From Otis tarda (taxonomy: Eukaryota > Chordata > Aves > Otidiformes > Otididae), in NCBI GenBank assembly GCA_026413225.1, contig CM048560.1:16977501-17041500 (forward strand): 64,000 bases of DNA, written 5' to 3'. The position numbers and the translations under genes were made by a program. The notes beneath the pieces are model-generated. The model was not told where the DNA came from. It did no database searches and saw nothing but the letters and a program-made list of their open reading frames with translations. Shown one piece after another: positions 52,661-64,000 of the stretch (positions are counted from its first letter, which is position 1; each line of letters opens with the position of its first letter).

Positions 52661-54118
52661 GTCACCAGCAGGACCTACTGCAAGTGTATCACCAACAGCA
52701 TTCACTTTTTTCCTCACTCTCCAGGCAGGCAGTGAAGAAACCTGTACATACACAGGACATGCAGCTGTGGTATCTCCACCCCACCACCTACCTAGTGCTA
52801 TGGAAGAGGCTTGCCTGAGGCGGCAGGAACTCAGGGCTAAGAAAGAACCGGAATACAAGAACTATATTCCACACGCACAGCTACGTGTTAGTGCAACATA
52901 CACCAGTTAACCTTTCCACGCAAGCGCTTAAGTGCTTTCACTCTCTTTGCATTGTTATTATACATGTTTGCTCCTATTAATAATTACCTTCCTGTGACGG
53001 CAGCACGCAGACTTTCTCCGCTGCCGGTGCTGCCGCTTCAGAATTCCTCCTCCAGGTCTGAACGTGCCGGACAGATTACTGTCCCCCCCAGGATGTCAGG
53101 ACTGGTACAGATATCTGCTCTGCATATCTGGATCTTACAAAATAAATTACCACTTAATGCTGCTTCTTTCCCATGTTACCTCATGTAACAAAGTAATCTT
53201 GTTTGTAAATAACTATCTATTTAAATATTCCTCAATTATTATGTTCAAGAAAAGAGATACAGTAGACATAACAGACAAGTGTTCTTCACATGAAGTATGA
53301 TACAGACAAAGCACCAAGTAAGTTTACTATAAAGGCAATGTATGCTCAGAAACATAGGAGAAAATGGTGTACAGCACAGAAAATACAGCCACAGTAGCAT
53401 ATTCCTAGGTCAGGACCTCATAAATCAGTTTCAGCTCACAATAAAAGGTTTATAGGGGATTTGTAAATCACAAAGAATGAACAGGATCCTGGCCTCTGAG
53501 CAAGGCTTGCTGAATTAATTTTAAGATGGCAATCAAGAGCAAATAACATAACACTAACCCTCTACAGTACCAATCCTTACCCAAAGTTTGAAGAAAGGGG
53601 GTTTCCTCTACCACCAGGAAGAGGGGAGGAAAAAACAAAAGAGGAGAGGGAAGACACAGAGAAATAGACTTAGCTACCCTATCTGGGATGAGAGTGCTTT
53701 TTTCATAGCTCAGAGCTGTGGGATCAAAATCTCAACGCTGTTCCTGCAAAATTCTCACATCCTAAAGCCTTCTCTCCCAAACAAGGGGGCATAGCCATTC
53801 CCCACCTCCAGTTTTAGAGGCAGAAAAGACGATCCTTTCCTATCCCGGCTGACAGACATAATGCTGCAAAAAACAAAATGCTTCTCTACATTGTTTTTTG
53901 GTTTTTTTTTTCTTTTTAAAGCTGTAACTGACAACGCTTACGAGCACAGGTACCCCAAAGCTAGTACTGAAGATGTTTTGGTCTCCACACCAGCAGCTAA
54001 GCCAAGTACAACATCACTTTCAGCACCACCATTACAGGAAGTACTGCCGAGACTTTTTCCACCAAACAACAGGCTGGTTACCACTACCGTCCTCCATTTT
54101 CAAGTCTGAGTAACCTAC

Positions 54119-54500
54119 CTCACGGCTCTGACACACTGGGAGCGTCCAGAGGAGAAACTGCCACGGGGTGCGGGCATGCTGCGATCGCCCAGCCCGCATC
54201 CCCCCGCCGACCGCGGACCAGCCTCCCCGAAGGATGCTGGGCCAGTCACACGCTCTCCGAGCCTGAATTCGCGTTTGTCTCGCAGCAGTGGCAGCACCCG
54301 TAACGGGGACGGGGGGGGGAAATGGAGGTTGCAAGACAGAGGAGCCGCTGTGCCAGGCTGGGGGATCCTCAAGGAGCAGCAGCCGGTATCGCCACGTACT
54401 GGGGAAGGGGGAAGGGCGGAGAGGTGCCTCGAACAAACACAGACGATGCTCTGACACGAGCTGGTTTTGTCCCGAAGACGGGTTTTATTGACCGGTTTAG
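54119..54500 (-). other. LRRC8D: Candidate LRRC8D first exon B (3' end)
   Basis: On the minus strand, GTGAG|GTAGGT places a strong splice donor with the exon ending at 54119 and GT at 54118-54117. The sequence above it is CpG-rich. The 5' boundary is not visible; 54500 is only a guess within the island. It could be an alternative first exon or a second exon after exon A. Confidence 0.4.
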
Positions 54501-54902
54501 ACCGCTTTAACCTGCGCGTGGTGTGGCGCCAGGCACCGCTGACCCCGCACAAAAGACACGGGCGGCGGGCGGGCCCCGCGCGGCTTTGGCACCGCCGGCC
54601 GCGAAGGGTGGGGGGGGTCGCTTCTTGCAGCCGCGCTCCCGCTCGCCCCCCGCACAGGCGGTCACGTCCCGCGTGGATGCGCAGCCCAGTCACAGCCGCG
54701 CCAAGGCTGCGAGGTGCCCCCGGGGCACACCGGCGCGGGCCGCCACGCAAAGAAAAAACAACCCAGATCGTTCCGAAGGCAGAAAAAAGGGGGGCAGGGG
54801 GGAGGGGGGAACAAACAGGCAAGCGCGACGGTAAAGCGCAGGGAGGGAAACGCGGGGGTGCCGGTGCCGCCCCCTCCCCCGCCGGCTCCGCGCTCGCCTC
54901 AC

Positions 54903-55250
54903 CTCAGGGACGGCCCCGCGGGCTGGGGGACCCCGAGAGCCGCCCGGCCGCGCCGAGCCGAGCTGAGCCGAGCCGGGCCGTGGGGACGCAGACCTTCTCC
55001 GCGGCGGTCACTCCCGTGGCGCTGCCATGCGGGCGGCGGCGTTGGGCGGGAGGGGGAGGCCGGGCCGGGCGGGCTCGGCTCCTAGCAGCTCCCTGCAGCG
55101 CGCTCTCCGCATGCGGCGCGCACCCGCATGGCTCAGCGCACGGACAGCACCGGCTGCCGGCGGCGAGAGCCGGCCCCGCGGCACAGAGCACCGCCCGGCG
55201 CTCCCGCGGCGGCCAATGGCTCCCGCCGCGCCGCGCATGTGAGGGGCGGG
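54903..55250 (-). other. LRRC8D: Candidate LRRC8D first exon A
   Basis: On the minus strand, CCTGAG|GTGAGG gives a near-consensus donor, exon end 54903 and GT at 54902-54901. Its last base, G, would become Kozak -3 after joining to the coding exon. The 5' end is not determined. The CCAAT box and NRF1-like motifs near 55,100-55,240 suggest initiation around there. Confidence 0.5.
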
Positions 55251-55299
55251 CCGCGCCGGCCCCGCCCGCCCGCTGGCCCCCCGCGCAGCCGCCGCGCTC

Positions 55300-55479
55300 A
55301 GGTGCCTGCGGGCCGTTCCGCGCCGTGCCCCGCCCGGCCCCGAGCTCGGCGCCGGGCTTTGGGGCGCAGCGGCACGGCAGGGAGCGGGGTGAGGGGGCTG
55401 TAAGGGGGACCCGAGCCAACCCCGAGCGGCGTGTGCGGCGAGCAGCCCACCGCACCGCGCCGCGCGTCTGGGGGCGCCG
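55300..55479 (+). ncRNA. Candidate first exon of a divergent transcript
   Basis: GCCG|GTAAGA at 55479/55480 is a strong plus-strand splice donor at the edge of the CpG island, pointing away from LRRC8D. No coding frame continues beyond it, so a divergent long non-coding RNA is the likeliest product. The 5' end is arbitrary and the downstream exons are unidentified. Confidence 0.3.
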
Positions 55480-55545
55480 GTAAGAGCGAAACGCCTGTCA
55501 GCAGCGGCCGCGGCTTGTTCTCGTTGTGCAGGTGAATGACGTGTA

Positions 55546-58500
55546 GTACGGGAGGTAAACAAAAGAGCGACAAGTTCAAATTACGTGTTTTAATTATTAA
55601 AGTATCATCTGAAAAAAAAAAAAGTTCGTTTTCTTGCGTCTGTCTCGAGCCCTTTAGAGAGCCAGAAACGGCAGATGGAGGGAGGAGCCAAACTGAACCT
55701 GGTCCTTACCCCAAAATCAATCAGAAACTTTTCTTTCCTCCTTAAGCTGAAAGGGCACCAACATTCCTAAGTCTTCCTTCCAGGCTGACCTGACAAGTGA
55801 CTAGACTTTGGTTTTTTAACTAGAACTGGATGTGACCTGTTACTTTTGAAACTATACTGAACTTCATCAGGAATGCAATTTTTAAAAAGTACTGGCTCGT
55901 CTTCCAAATTTTGCTTCATCCCCATGATTTCTAGGAACTGAAGGAGATGGCAAATGATCCTTAGGTGCTTGTTCACAATAGCTTCATGGCCCTTTCATGA
56001 CTGAGAATCTCCCCTTTATGTTTTTAGATGCATTTTTAATCAGACCTCCTGATCTAAACAACTGTAAGATGTATCCAAGGTTACAAATGAAAGCTCTTCT
56101 TAGCAGCAATACAGCTTCTGAGACCGGAGAAAATCAGGCCAGCTCGTCCTGCTCTCAGCTGTTCAGCACTATTTTCATACTGGCGTTTTCATCTGGTGGA
56201 GAATTTTAGCAGAGTTCAGATTTAGTTTAATGAGCTGTCATTTATTTTAAGCTTTGATTTTTCATACCTTCAGTTGGCCTTTTAGTTATTTTCTTCCCTG
56301 AGATCATCAACACTTGTGTTACTTTTGGCCAGTATTTTAGACCTCACTGTTTCCTCAATAAGGTGAATTTATTCTCTGTTTATTTTTGCTCTGACCCAGT
56401 GCCCAGGCCACATAGGCTGTGTAATACTGGGGCTCCCCAGTGGTGGAGGGTTAACGGAGATAAAAGCAGTCCAATCTGGTAAACATCAAGGCAAGTGAAA
56501 ACAGATAATCACAAGAGCTGCTGGCTGGGAAATCCTGACTCGCAGGCAGCTGGCCGAGAAATTCAAGCGGAAGAAAAAGGATTTTTTTCAAATGCCAGAG
56601 CTGGTCAGAGCTAGCTGAATCCATGTTCACTTGGCAATCAAGACACCTTGCCAAGCGGAGGCACACTAGCAAAACAAACGAATAGCTCTGGAGACCTGAG
56701 GCAGAAGACACCTGGAACTGCATAGATCCAGATCCAATTAGAGTCCCTTTCTGACGGGGGACATGCAAGTGTGAAAGACTTACCTCCTACAGAATGTATG
56801 CTGCGTTGCTTGGTTTGGTTTTTTTCCCCTTGTTGTGATTTGTATTTAACGGTAACTCAAATTTTCTTTAAACTCTACGTCCCTTCCTTTCAAGCTTCTC
56901 TAGCAGCGCCCTCTCGCACTGTCCCAGCTTTGGTCTTCTCTGGGCTCAAGCCTCAGTGCTTTTGGGCAGCTCTTCCCACATTGCTGTTTCTGGCTCTGGC
57001 CGCCTGGGACATGCTGAGGTCGGATAGAAGACAGAGTTAAAATCCTGAAAGAGCTCGGTTGGGGACAAATGTATGTCCCAGCTGTTCTATTGTCCCGCTG
57101 TAGTCTATAGGGTTGTTTCAGCAGAAGTACAAGTCAGCCAGCTCCAAGTTACTCCATGTGATAAGAGAGATGCCAGAAGAACAGAGAAAGTGGAGGAAAA
57201 ATAGCTTCTTTCCACTTGCAGAATTTTGATGTTAGCCCTTTACAATTAAAATAAAATAATATTGTTATTTTGATCTGTGGCTCAGAGGACTGAATTAGTG
57301 ATTACATTAACAAGCAATAGCAATGCAGCCATATGCGTCACAGGATAAATTCATCCTGTTTGTTTTTACAACTGCATTTTAGTTTAAATTTTTCAAATGC
57401 CCTAACCTTGACTAGCCAAAAGATGTCAGATTTTTCCACCTTAGCATTATCCCCATTCTCATATCATTAAACATTTTTAGAAAAATAGCAGTCCTCCAAC
57501 AGAGTTATGGTTTTGGCCAGGTTGAAGAGCTGACAATGTATTCTGAGATTTTTTCCAGTTCTTTCCTTCTTTCACTCAGGCGGCCCCCCTGTGCATGTCA
57601 GATGTGCCTGCTTGACATTGTCCAGTGGGTGTCCAAGCTCAGTCCAAGGGAGCCAGGTGCAGGAGGGACACCAGCAGAAGGTGAACATAAAGAAGAGATG
57701 GTGCCAAAAATAGTGAGTGCCAGGGGTTCCTCAGAAAATAGTGAGGAAAATCCATACTGGGGAATATTTCAGTCCTGGCTTTGAGTGGGCTGACGAATTT
57801 TTCGGCCAAGCAAATTTAAGATGAAGGCGAGTAGTAGATAAGGTAGTTACTTGGGAAGAAGCACAGATGGCAAGATAGAAGAGAGATATGCGCAGGCTTT
57901 CCCTTTTCCAGAAACACAGCAATTTGGCTTCATGGAATGGGCAAAGCTTGAAGGGGAAGACTTCAGTTTAAATAAGGAAGACGATGCATGTGAGTCACTT
58001 CACTTGGATACTGGCCACCCGTTCCCAAGAAAAAGGGTTTCTAAGTGCTGAACAGTTCAGCCCGTGGTGCACATCCAGGACACGTGGGCAGAGAGGTAGG
58101 GCTAGGGATGCAGTCAGGCACCCAATCTGCCACTTGCCACGCACCCAGCCGTTAGTGCCAGCTCTGTGCCCCGCGCCCTCCCGCAGCGGCGGTGAGGCTG
58201 ACTTTCCAGGCAAAATTAGCCAATGTGTTGGCAGCTGTTTTATTACCCTGCAGTCAGATGATGTTGGCAAGGGCCTGCTTTGCTTGTGCCCACAGCTGGC
58301 TGCGAAGAGGCTGCTGCATGGAAAGCCAGCCCAGGGGTGAGGGGCTCAGGGGCTCCGCTCTTCTGGAGAGCAGAGGGAAACCTGTCACCCAAGGGCTGCG
58401 CTTCTGCACTGCGGGGCTGCTGCAGCTCAGTGTGCCCTGTGACGAGGACACAATGACAAAGCTTCCAGAAAGTCTAACTAATTATGTCAGACAATTCTTC

Positions 58501-61500
58501 TTTAGCTACAGTTTTACTGACAATCCCAAAGATATCTAAGGGAACCAAAGAAGCACGTTTTTCCACTATAAAAAGTATTACAAAACTTTATCCCTACCAC
58601 GCTAGGTTAATTTATAATTCCATCTTTTTTTTTTTTAAATTCCTGTCAACCAACTTTCTTTACTGATTTAAAACTCCATGTTAAATAATTATCCAGACCT
58701 TTGCTATCAGTTTTTCTGAAGCCAGAAAAAGTTTTCTGAACTTTGCTATTACTCATCTTCAAACACCTGGCACAGCAGCCTCTCCATTAAAAGCGCAGTG
58801 ACCTTTGGAGGCCGTGCAAGCCAGCCTGTTCAGCTCCAGAACTGCGACTCTGCCAGCTTCTGAACTTCCTGGCTGGAAAAAGTCACCCTCTCTCCTTACC
58901 TTGTCTTTGTGCTGAAAAAAGGCGGAGTCTACCTTACAACGTCAGAACGACCGTTTTAGATAAAAAGCAGTTTCCTCCCCCTTCTCATTACATCCAGAAC
59001 TCCACAATGTTCATCTATGTTGTTTGCAACAACACACAGTCTGTCACTCCACGAGCAATACTGCCGTCTAAAAATGGAATGGATATTTGGGGGATGAGGC
59101 CTCATTCTTAGCAGTACCTTTGTACTCTGAAACAACAAGAGGAGCAGCCATGATGGTGTGCATGGTAAGCTGTGTGTGTTGTCACACTGCAGCTCAGCAA
59201 AGTTTTTCAAGTGATGGCAGGAACGATATAACAACTTCTGCTGGCTGCTTCTGATTACACAGAAGATCTAGTTTTCACCTTTCATCCAGTGGATATACCA
59301 ACAGTTGGCCAATCTATTCCATTCTGTACTTACCAATAAAGCACCATAAATTCATAAAACACACAGCATCATCTGAGAGGGAAGGGAGGCATGACAGGAA
59401 GGCAGGAAGCTGTGCTGCAGGCAAACACCATCACCTGCCCTTCACCCTGGCTCCTCTGCCTGAGCAGGGCTTTAATTTGGCAGAAGCAGGAATAAGGTTA
59501 TGTGTTGCTTGGTCAACCCAAGATAGAGCTTGTGTCAGTCAAATGTAGCCACTGGTAACAGGGCATCTTCATACTCAGATCCCAACTCAGCAGCACACCG
59601 GGTACCACTGCTGAGATGTTGACTACCTTCAGATCTTTAGAGCCAGAGGGCTGGGAGACGGGGGTTAGTCTGCGCGTGAATTAGTCCATTTAGTCTACTT
59701 AGCTCTTCTTATTTTCTTAATTTTGCACTTTATTACTTCTATGATCTCTACCTCTTCTGCTCACCCTGGTTTCCACAAATACTAATCACTAAGCATGGAG
59801 GCTGAATAGGAGATAAAAACTAAGGACCTGTCATAACCAGAATTAGCAGGGCAAGACCAAAAGAAGCTTTCAGCTGTCACAGCTTGTCCAGCCCAGCTTG
59901 CCGGAACAATTTCCCTGCCTCTCTCTGGGACATTTCAGTCTATTATTTCTTTTTCAAATCATGCCTGAAAACACTTCTTCCCTCTTCAGACCTCGATTAG
60001 TTTTCTCAGAGAAATGTCTGTGGCTCTGTGTGGAAATGGCATGACACAAAACCACCTAAGTGCCCCACCTGGGTCTAGGAAAATGGTGGTCTTTAAATAA
60101 ATGGCAAGCCGGTTATCTTCAGAGTGCTTAGCTATACCTGTGCTAGCACTTAACCTTTACTTCCCCAACCCCACAGTTACAGTAGTTAGAGCTTGCTGAT
60201 TTTGTTATTCTTTCAGAAGAAGTCTTCTTAAAATAGCCTAGCCATGAGGGCATAATGAGGTGCACAGCTGGGCAGAGCTTTCTGAGCAGCAGGAGAAAAA
60301 GAACGAACATATGCGGGACCAAAATGCTCAGAGCCTGCAAATGACTGATCTCCACTCATTCAAATGGCTGAAGATTAAGGACTCACCCAGCTGGACCATT
60401 AGGAAAAAAAAAAAAAAAGTTGAGGAAGACTAGGCAAAAACAGCAGAAAAAAAAGGGGTCAGGGAATAATATATCAATTGTTTCTTACATGCTGCATCTT
60501 CTCTCTGTCTTACTATTTTCCCATGGAGCAAAGAAATCACCAGTCATTCTATAAAAGGAGAGTAGAGAAAGCTTGTTTAAAAATGGGGATCCTTAATCCA
60601 AGACCTAGAGGAACCTGGAGCTCTTTTCCCACCTCAACAACTGCAACAGGGCTGCTGTGTTTGTGCCTGGGAGCCTGCAGAACCCAGGCTTGCCAGCACA
60701 GCACTAAGAGAAGCTGGTTTTGCTTGAAATGCCTAGATTAATCTTTTCACTTTAACTGCACCAGTTTCTGCTAATTACTTGTACATATTATAGATCAAAC
60801 AAAATCAATGGCTCCATTCTAGAGACTCTACCTAAGGGAAAACAACATGATATAATGCCACCTCTGAAATCCTCTTCCCAGTACTTTTTCTAATATGATG
60901 ACAATAAACCAAAGTATTCCAGTCCCTAAACCTTCTACAATTAGATATCCACTGTCAGTTTAGCATCACAGTATCCACTCTAACATGGCACACCTTAAAG
61001 ATCCCAAGTATTCCTGCAATTCCTCATTTAAAACCTGCTTAATCTCCTGCTCCAAAGATATATACAAGGGAAGAGTGTTGCACATATGTGCAGTGGCAGG
61101 GAAGCAGGTTTTTGTAATCTCCAAAACATTCTGTCTTCTTCATGTTTACCTTGAATGTAAATTAACTGGAGAAAGCGCTGGCAATATTTTTATGTATTCA
61201 CACAGCAGTGAACTCACTGCCAATACTGTATAGCCACCACAAAACAACTAAACATATACCTACCCCAGCCTCAAACACCTCCAACTTATTTTATCACCAT
61301 ATGGAAAAAGGCAGTGGGAGAAGGAAGGTCTGATCACGCCTTAACCCAAAATAACGTTTTGCTTTGTCAGGTTAATTATACGTTCTGACATCAGAAACTG
61401 AAATTAGCAGGCGGTTTTCCCTTGGGTTGCCCAGAGACTGTAGAATGAATCAGGCCTGCTCTTGTGCTGCACCCAGGACCACGGGGAATGAGGGATGGAA

Positions 61501-62079
61501 AGAGCAAGGTATTTATTTTCCTGCTCAGATCTCTGTGGCCTTAGAGTCATAGCCATGCTGGGGCTTTGCAGGCGCTGTGATGTGGCTGGCTGGTATTGCT
61601 GTCATCCCACGTGTGGCAGAAACAGCCATCATCTTCCAAGGGATGCATTCACACAGCCACAAAAGTATATTCACCGCTTTGCTTTGATCCTGGTGTGAAT
61701 TCATGGCACTAGAATTTCTCAAATTCTGAAACTTTCTGAAATGAATTTGACTTGAGAACAGTGCTCAACGCGGAGCATTCTCCTCAGGAAAAAAAAAATG
61801 TAGCCAGACCTTTTTAACATTTAAATACACAGAAGACTCCCTGAGTAACCAAGATACCCTCCTCCCCGTTAGAGCTATTTAGCACCAGACACGCTGACCT
61901 TAGCCTAAGCCTTAAATCTTACAAGAGAAAGCACACCCAGACACTTCCTTTGCTTGCCTCCTTCATCTCTTTTTATACCTAAAGTTCCCCTGGCATTTCG
62001 TTTCCATGGTGGTTGCTTTTCAGCCACTTCTCCCTCTCGCAGGCCCCTTTCTCCTCACCCCTTTACGCTGTTTAGAAGC
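55546..62079. other. Intergenic region upstream of LRRC8D, no gene seen
   Basis: AT-moderate unique sequence with only short open frames, no recognisable protein, and an A15 run at 60404-60418. LRRC8C, which should lie further right on the same strand, has no visible exon here. Confidence 0.6.
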
Positions 62080-62345
62080 TCCCTACCTGGTGCGGCAGAG
62101 CTGCCCGCAGCCGCCTCCTCCCCCGGCTGCGCCCGCTCCTCTTCCTCTCCCAGCGCTCCCTCTGCTGTCGGATGCGGCCGCGCTGCGGAACCCGCCCGGC
62201 ACCGGCCGGATCCCCAAGCGCGGCTTTGGTGGGGGGCTGATGCAGCTCATGCAGGAGCAAGTCTGCTCGGGGGGGGGGGGGAGCAGCCGGGACAGCACGG
62301 CCTGGGTGGGTTGGCCATGCCAGCGCTCGCTTCTGCCGCTTGAAG
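62080..62345. promoter_or_regulatory. Small CpG-rich island with G13 run
   Basis: About 265 bases rich in CpG, including GATGCGGCCGCGCTGCGG and GGCACCGGCCGG, ending in a G13 homopolymer at 62269-62281. Open frames run on both strands (136 codons plus, 139 minus) but are low in complexity and unrecognised. It may be a minor promoter or enhancer. Confidence 0.45.
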
Positions 62346-63369
62346 CCAGATGGAGCAGCATCCTCGCTCAGCACCCCGCAGGGATGTCCTTTCCATTGGG
62401 AGCGCCAGTGCTTTAGGGAACACCGTTTCGTTGGACAGAAACATTGGCCTCTGTGCTCTGTCTCCAGCTGTTCAGCGTAGGACATCAGCATGATGCTGCG
62501 GAGTAGCTGTGCACCTAAAGCACTGGTTAATTACAGGAGATACAACAGGAGAGGAAGGGAAATTTCTGCCCGGGATGACTGAGGAGTGAAGAATAAAGCC
62601 CCAGCCTGTGAAAAACATGTGTTATTTCTGCCTGCAGGAAGCAGACTGGCCCCACTCTATGACAGCCTCGTTGGAAGGCACCTGCACGCTGTAGGTACCT
62701 GGAGGTATGTGCCAGCTGCAGCAGGCCATGCTGAGCCAGGCACCGGACATTTAAGCCCCCAGCCCCGTGGTGCATGGGCATGAGGAACCGGAGGGAGGGA
62801 TGCTCGCTCTCCCGTCACCCACGGGCTGCAGAGCTGCCTCCTCGCCGTGCAGCACATGCTCCTCGCTGCTGACAAGATGCTCAGCAGCTCTTGTTTTGCT
62901 GGGCTTCGGGCTGCCTAGGATGGAGGAGAAAGAGCACAAGAAATCAATTTCTCAGCAGTGAGGGGCTCAGCCTCAAAACGTGCCAGTAACCTGTGCTGGT
63001 TTCCGCAGGGGCAGTACCCTGTGGCCCTGGTACCCAGGGACGGCGCACGGCTCTGCTCCCACCCTAAGGAGTGCGACATGGAAAGGCGCTGAGCTGTCCC
63101 CTGCCAACGCCGCCACGTTTGCACACTTGTTGCATGTGCCTGCCTATGTTGCCATAGGAACTGCAACCCCAGCATCTGCTGCCTGCTGCTCCCCGCTGCT
63201 GCCTCTGCCCAGGCGGGCTCGGCCCACCTCTGCTCCTCTGCCTGCCTGCTCTGCCGGCCTCGTCATGCCTCCCCCTCGCTCACGAACTCCCTGCCTCATC
63301 CTCTTTTTTTTTGGGTGACAATCAGATTAACTGCTCTAGCAGCTAATTACTGCATTAGTTATAATTTGC

Positions 63370-63960
63370 CTATTCATTTGTCTCTCCCTCTCCCTCCCAC
63401 CTTGGAACATTTCCATTTCTCCATCCCTTCCACTTTCATGCTAGCTCTGCTCTCTGACTCCCATCCCCTTTTCTCTTGCACTCCTCAGCCACACAAAGCC
63501 TTATTGCACTGCTGTACCCTTTCCCTCCTCTTCGTCTTTGCCTCCCTACTCCTCACATCTTCTTTGCTCTTCCCTACTGCGTCTTGCTCCACCCTCTCTC
63601 CCAGTCCTTCTCCAGTTTCCTTCCCCTTAGATCCCCTGCCCACCACCTCAGGCTGCTCTTTCACACAATCCTTCTCTTTCTTCCACCCCCATGCAGAGCA
63701 CTACCAGCTTCTCCTGGGACCAAGCCAGGCTTGCTTGTCTCTCGCACTCTTCCTGACTCTTATACGTTCAACAGCATTTTTCCTTTGCTGCCCTTTTCTG
63801 TTCAATACCCCAGAAACTGCATCTCCTTCTGCCTCCTAATAGCTTGCACCTCTAGCCTTACTCCATCCTTTACCTTGCTGAATCCTCACTTTCCTCCAGG
63901 CTTCTTCATTAAGCCCTGCCAGGTAAGTATGTTGTAATCTCTCACTGTCCCCAAATCCCA
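63370..63960 (+). repeat. Pyrimidine-rich tract
   Basis: For nearly 600 bases the plus strand is dominated by C and T in CTCC, CTTCC and TTCCC units without a fixed period. Two overlapping open frames (174 and 153 codons, L/S/F/P-rich) are by-products of the base bias. Confidence 0.8.
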
Positions 63961-64000
63961 CCCTGACCCACCTTTCTCTTCCTTGCCCTCTGAATGGGAA

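Larger units (their letters stand above)
5487..54118 (-). other. LRRC8D: LRRC8D 5' intron(s), about 49 kb
   Basis: This span lies between the coding exon's acceptor and the CpG-island donors at 54,118 and 54,902. It is AT-rich with scattered homopolymers, a CR1 remnant, one LTR element and a few GC-rich patches listed separately. The open frames in it are short, lack homology I can recognise, and often run through homopolymers. One internal segment (43,228-43,367) has the splice signals of an exon. No nested gene, tRNA or other structured RNA was recognised. That this is intron follows from the lack of a promoter immediately 5' of the coding exon and from LRRC8 gene structure in other vertebrates. 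Confidence 0.75.
54160..55545. promoter_or_regulatory. LRRC8D: CpG island and likely bidirectional promoter of LRRC8D
   Basis: About 1.4 kb of very GC-rich, CpG-dense DNA in an otherwise AT-rich window. It contains NRF1-like CCGCATGCGGCGCG near 55,110, a CCAAT box in GCGGCCAATGGC near 55,210 and several GC boxes. Minus-strand donors (54902, 54118) and a plus-strand donor (55480) point outwards from its centre. It has no TATA box, as expected for a housekeeping-type promoter. Long open frames here (up to 338 codons on plus, 235 on minus) overlap on both strands and reflect the scarcity of AT-rich stop codons, not genes. Confidence 0.85.

Noticed and set aside
54115..55562. Long open frames on both strands in the CpG island (338 codons plus; 235, 183 and 184 codons minus)
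   Set aside because: They overlap in several frames, are A/R/P/G-rich and follow from high GC content that depletes stop codons; no known domain appears.
63315..63937. Open frames of 174 and 153 codons
   Set aside because: By-products of the pyrimidine-rich tract; Leu/Ser/Phe/Pro composition in two overlapping frames.
1..64000. tRNA, rRNA, CRISPR, operon or bacterial mobile features
   Set aside because: No such structure seen; the window is vertebrate nuclear DNA.

Overview
This is a vertebrate nuclear window, almost certainly from a bird. Long AT-rich introns are broken by homopolymer tracts. There is a degenerate CR1-type LINE 3' end near 20.3 kb and a roughly 1.07-kb avian-style LTR repeat at 22.5-23.6 kb. 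The only protein-coding gene recognised is LRRC8D, a volume-regulated anion channel subunit, encoded on the minus strand in one uninterrupted coding exon.

Layout, left to right. 1-1,750 is 3' flank or alternative 3' UTR with further polyadenylation signals for the minus strand. 1,750-5,486 is the terminal LRRC8D exon (3' UTR 1,750-2,913; CDS 2,914-5,484; splice acceptor at 5,487/5,488). About 5.5-54.1 kb is LRRC8D 5' intron sequence, mostly repeats and unique AT-rich DNA. It also holds a candidate 140-bp internal exon (43,228-43,367) and three small GC-rich patches (39.6, 40.1-40.4 and 44.2-44.6 kb). 54.16-55.55 kb is a strong CpG island. It carries two good minus-strand splice donors (candidate LRRC8D first exons) and a good plus-strand donor at 55,479/55,480, the arrangement of a bidirectional promoter. 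55.5-64 kb is upstream intergenic sequence, with a second small GC-rich island at 62.1-62.3 kb and a pyrimidine-rich tract from 63.37 kb to near the window end.

Because the window holds a single gene, there is no operon or multi-gene pathway to describe. From the gene order known in other amniotes (LRRC8B-LRRC8C-LRRC8D-ZNF326, all in one direction), LRRC8C would be expected beyond the right edge and ZNF326 beyond the left edge; neither is visible here. I found no convincing new protein system. The most useful leads are the LRRC8D 5' transcript architecture, the possible divergent transcript, and the unexplained exon-like segment at 43.2 kb.
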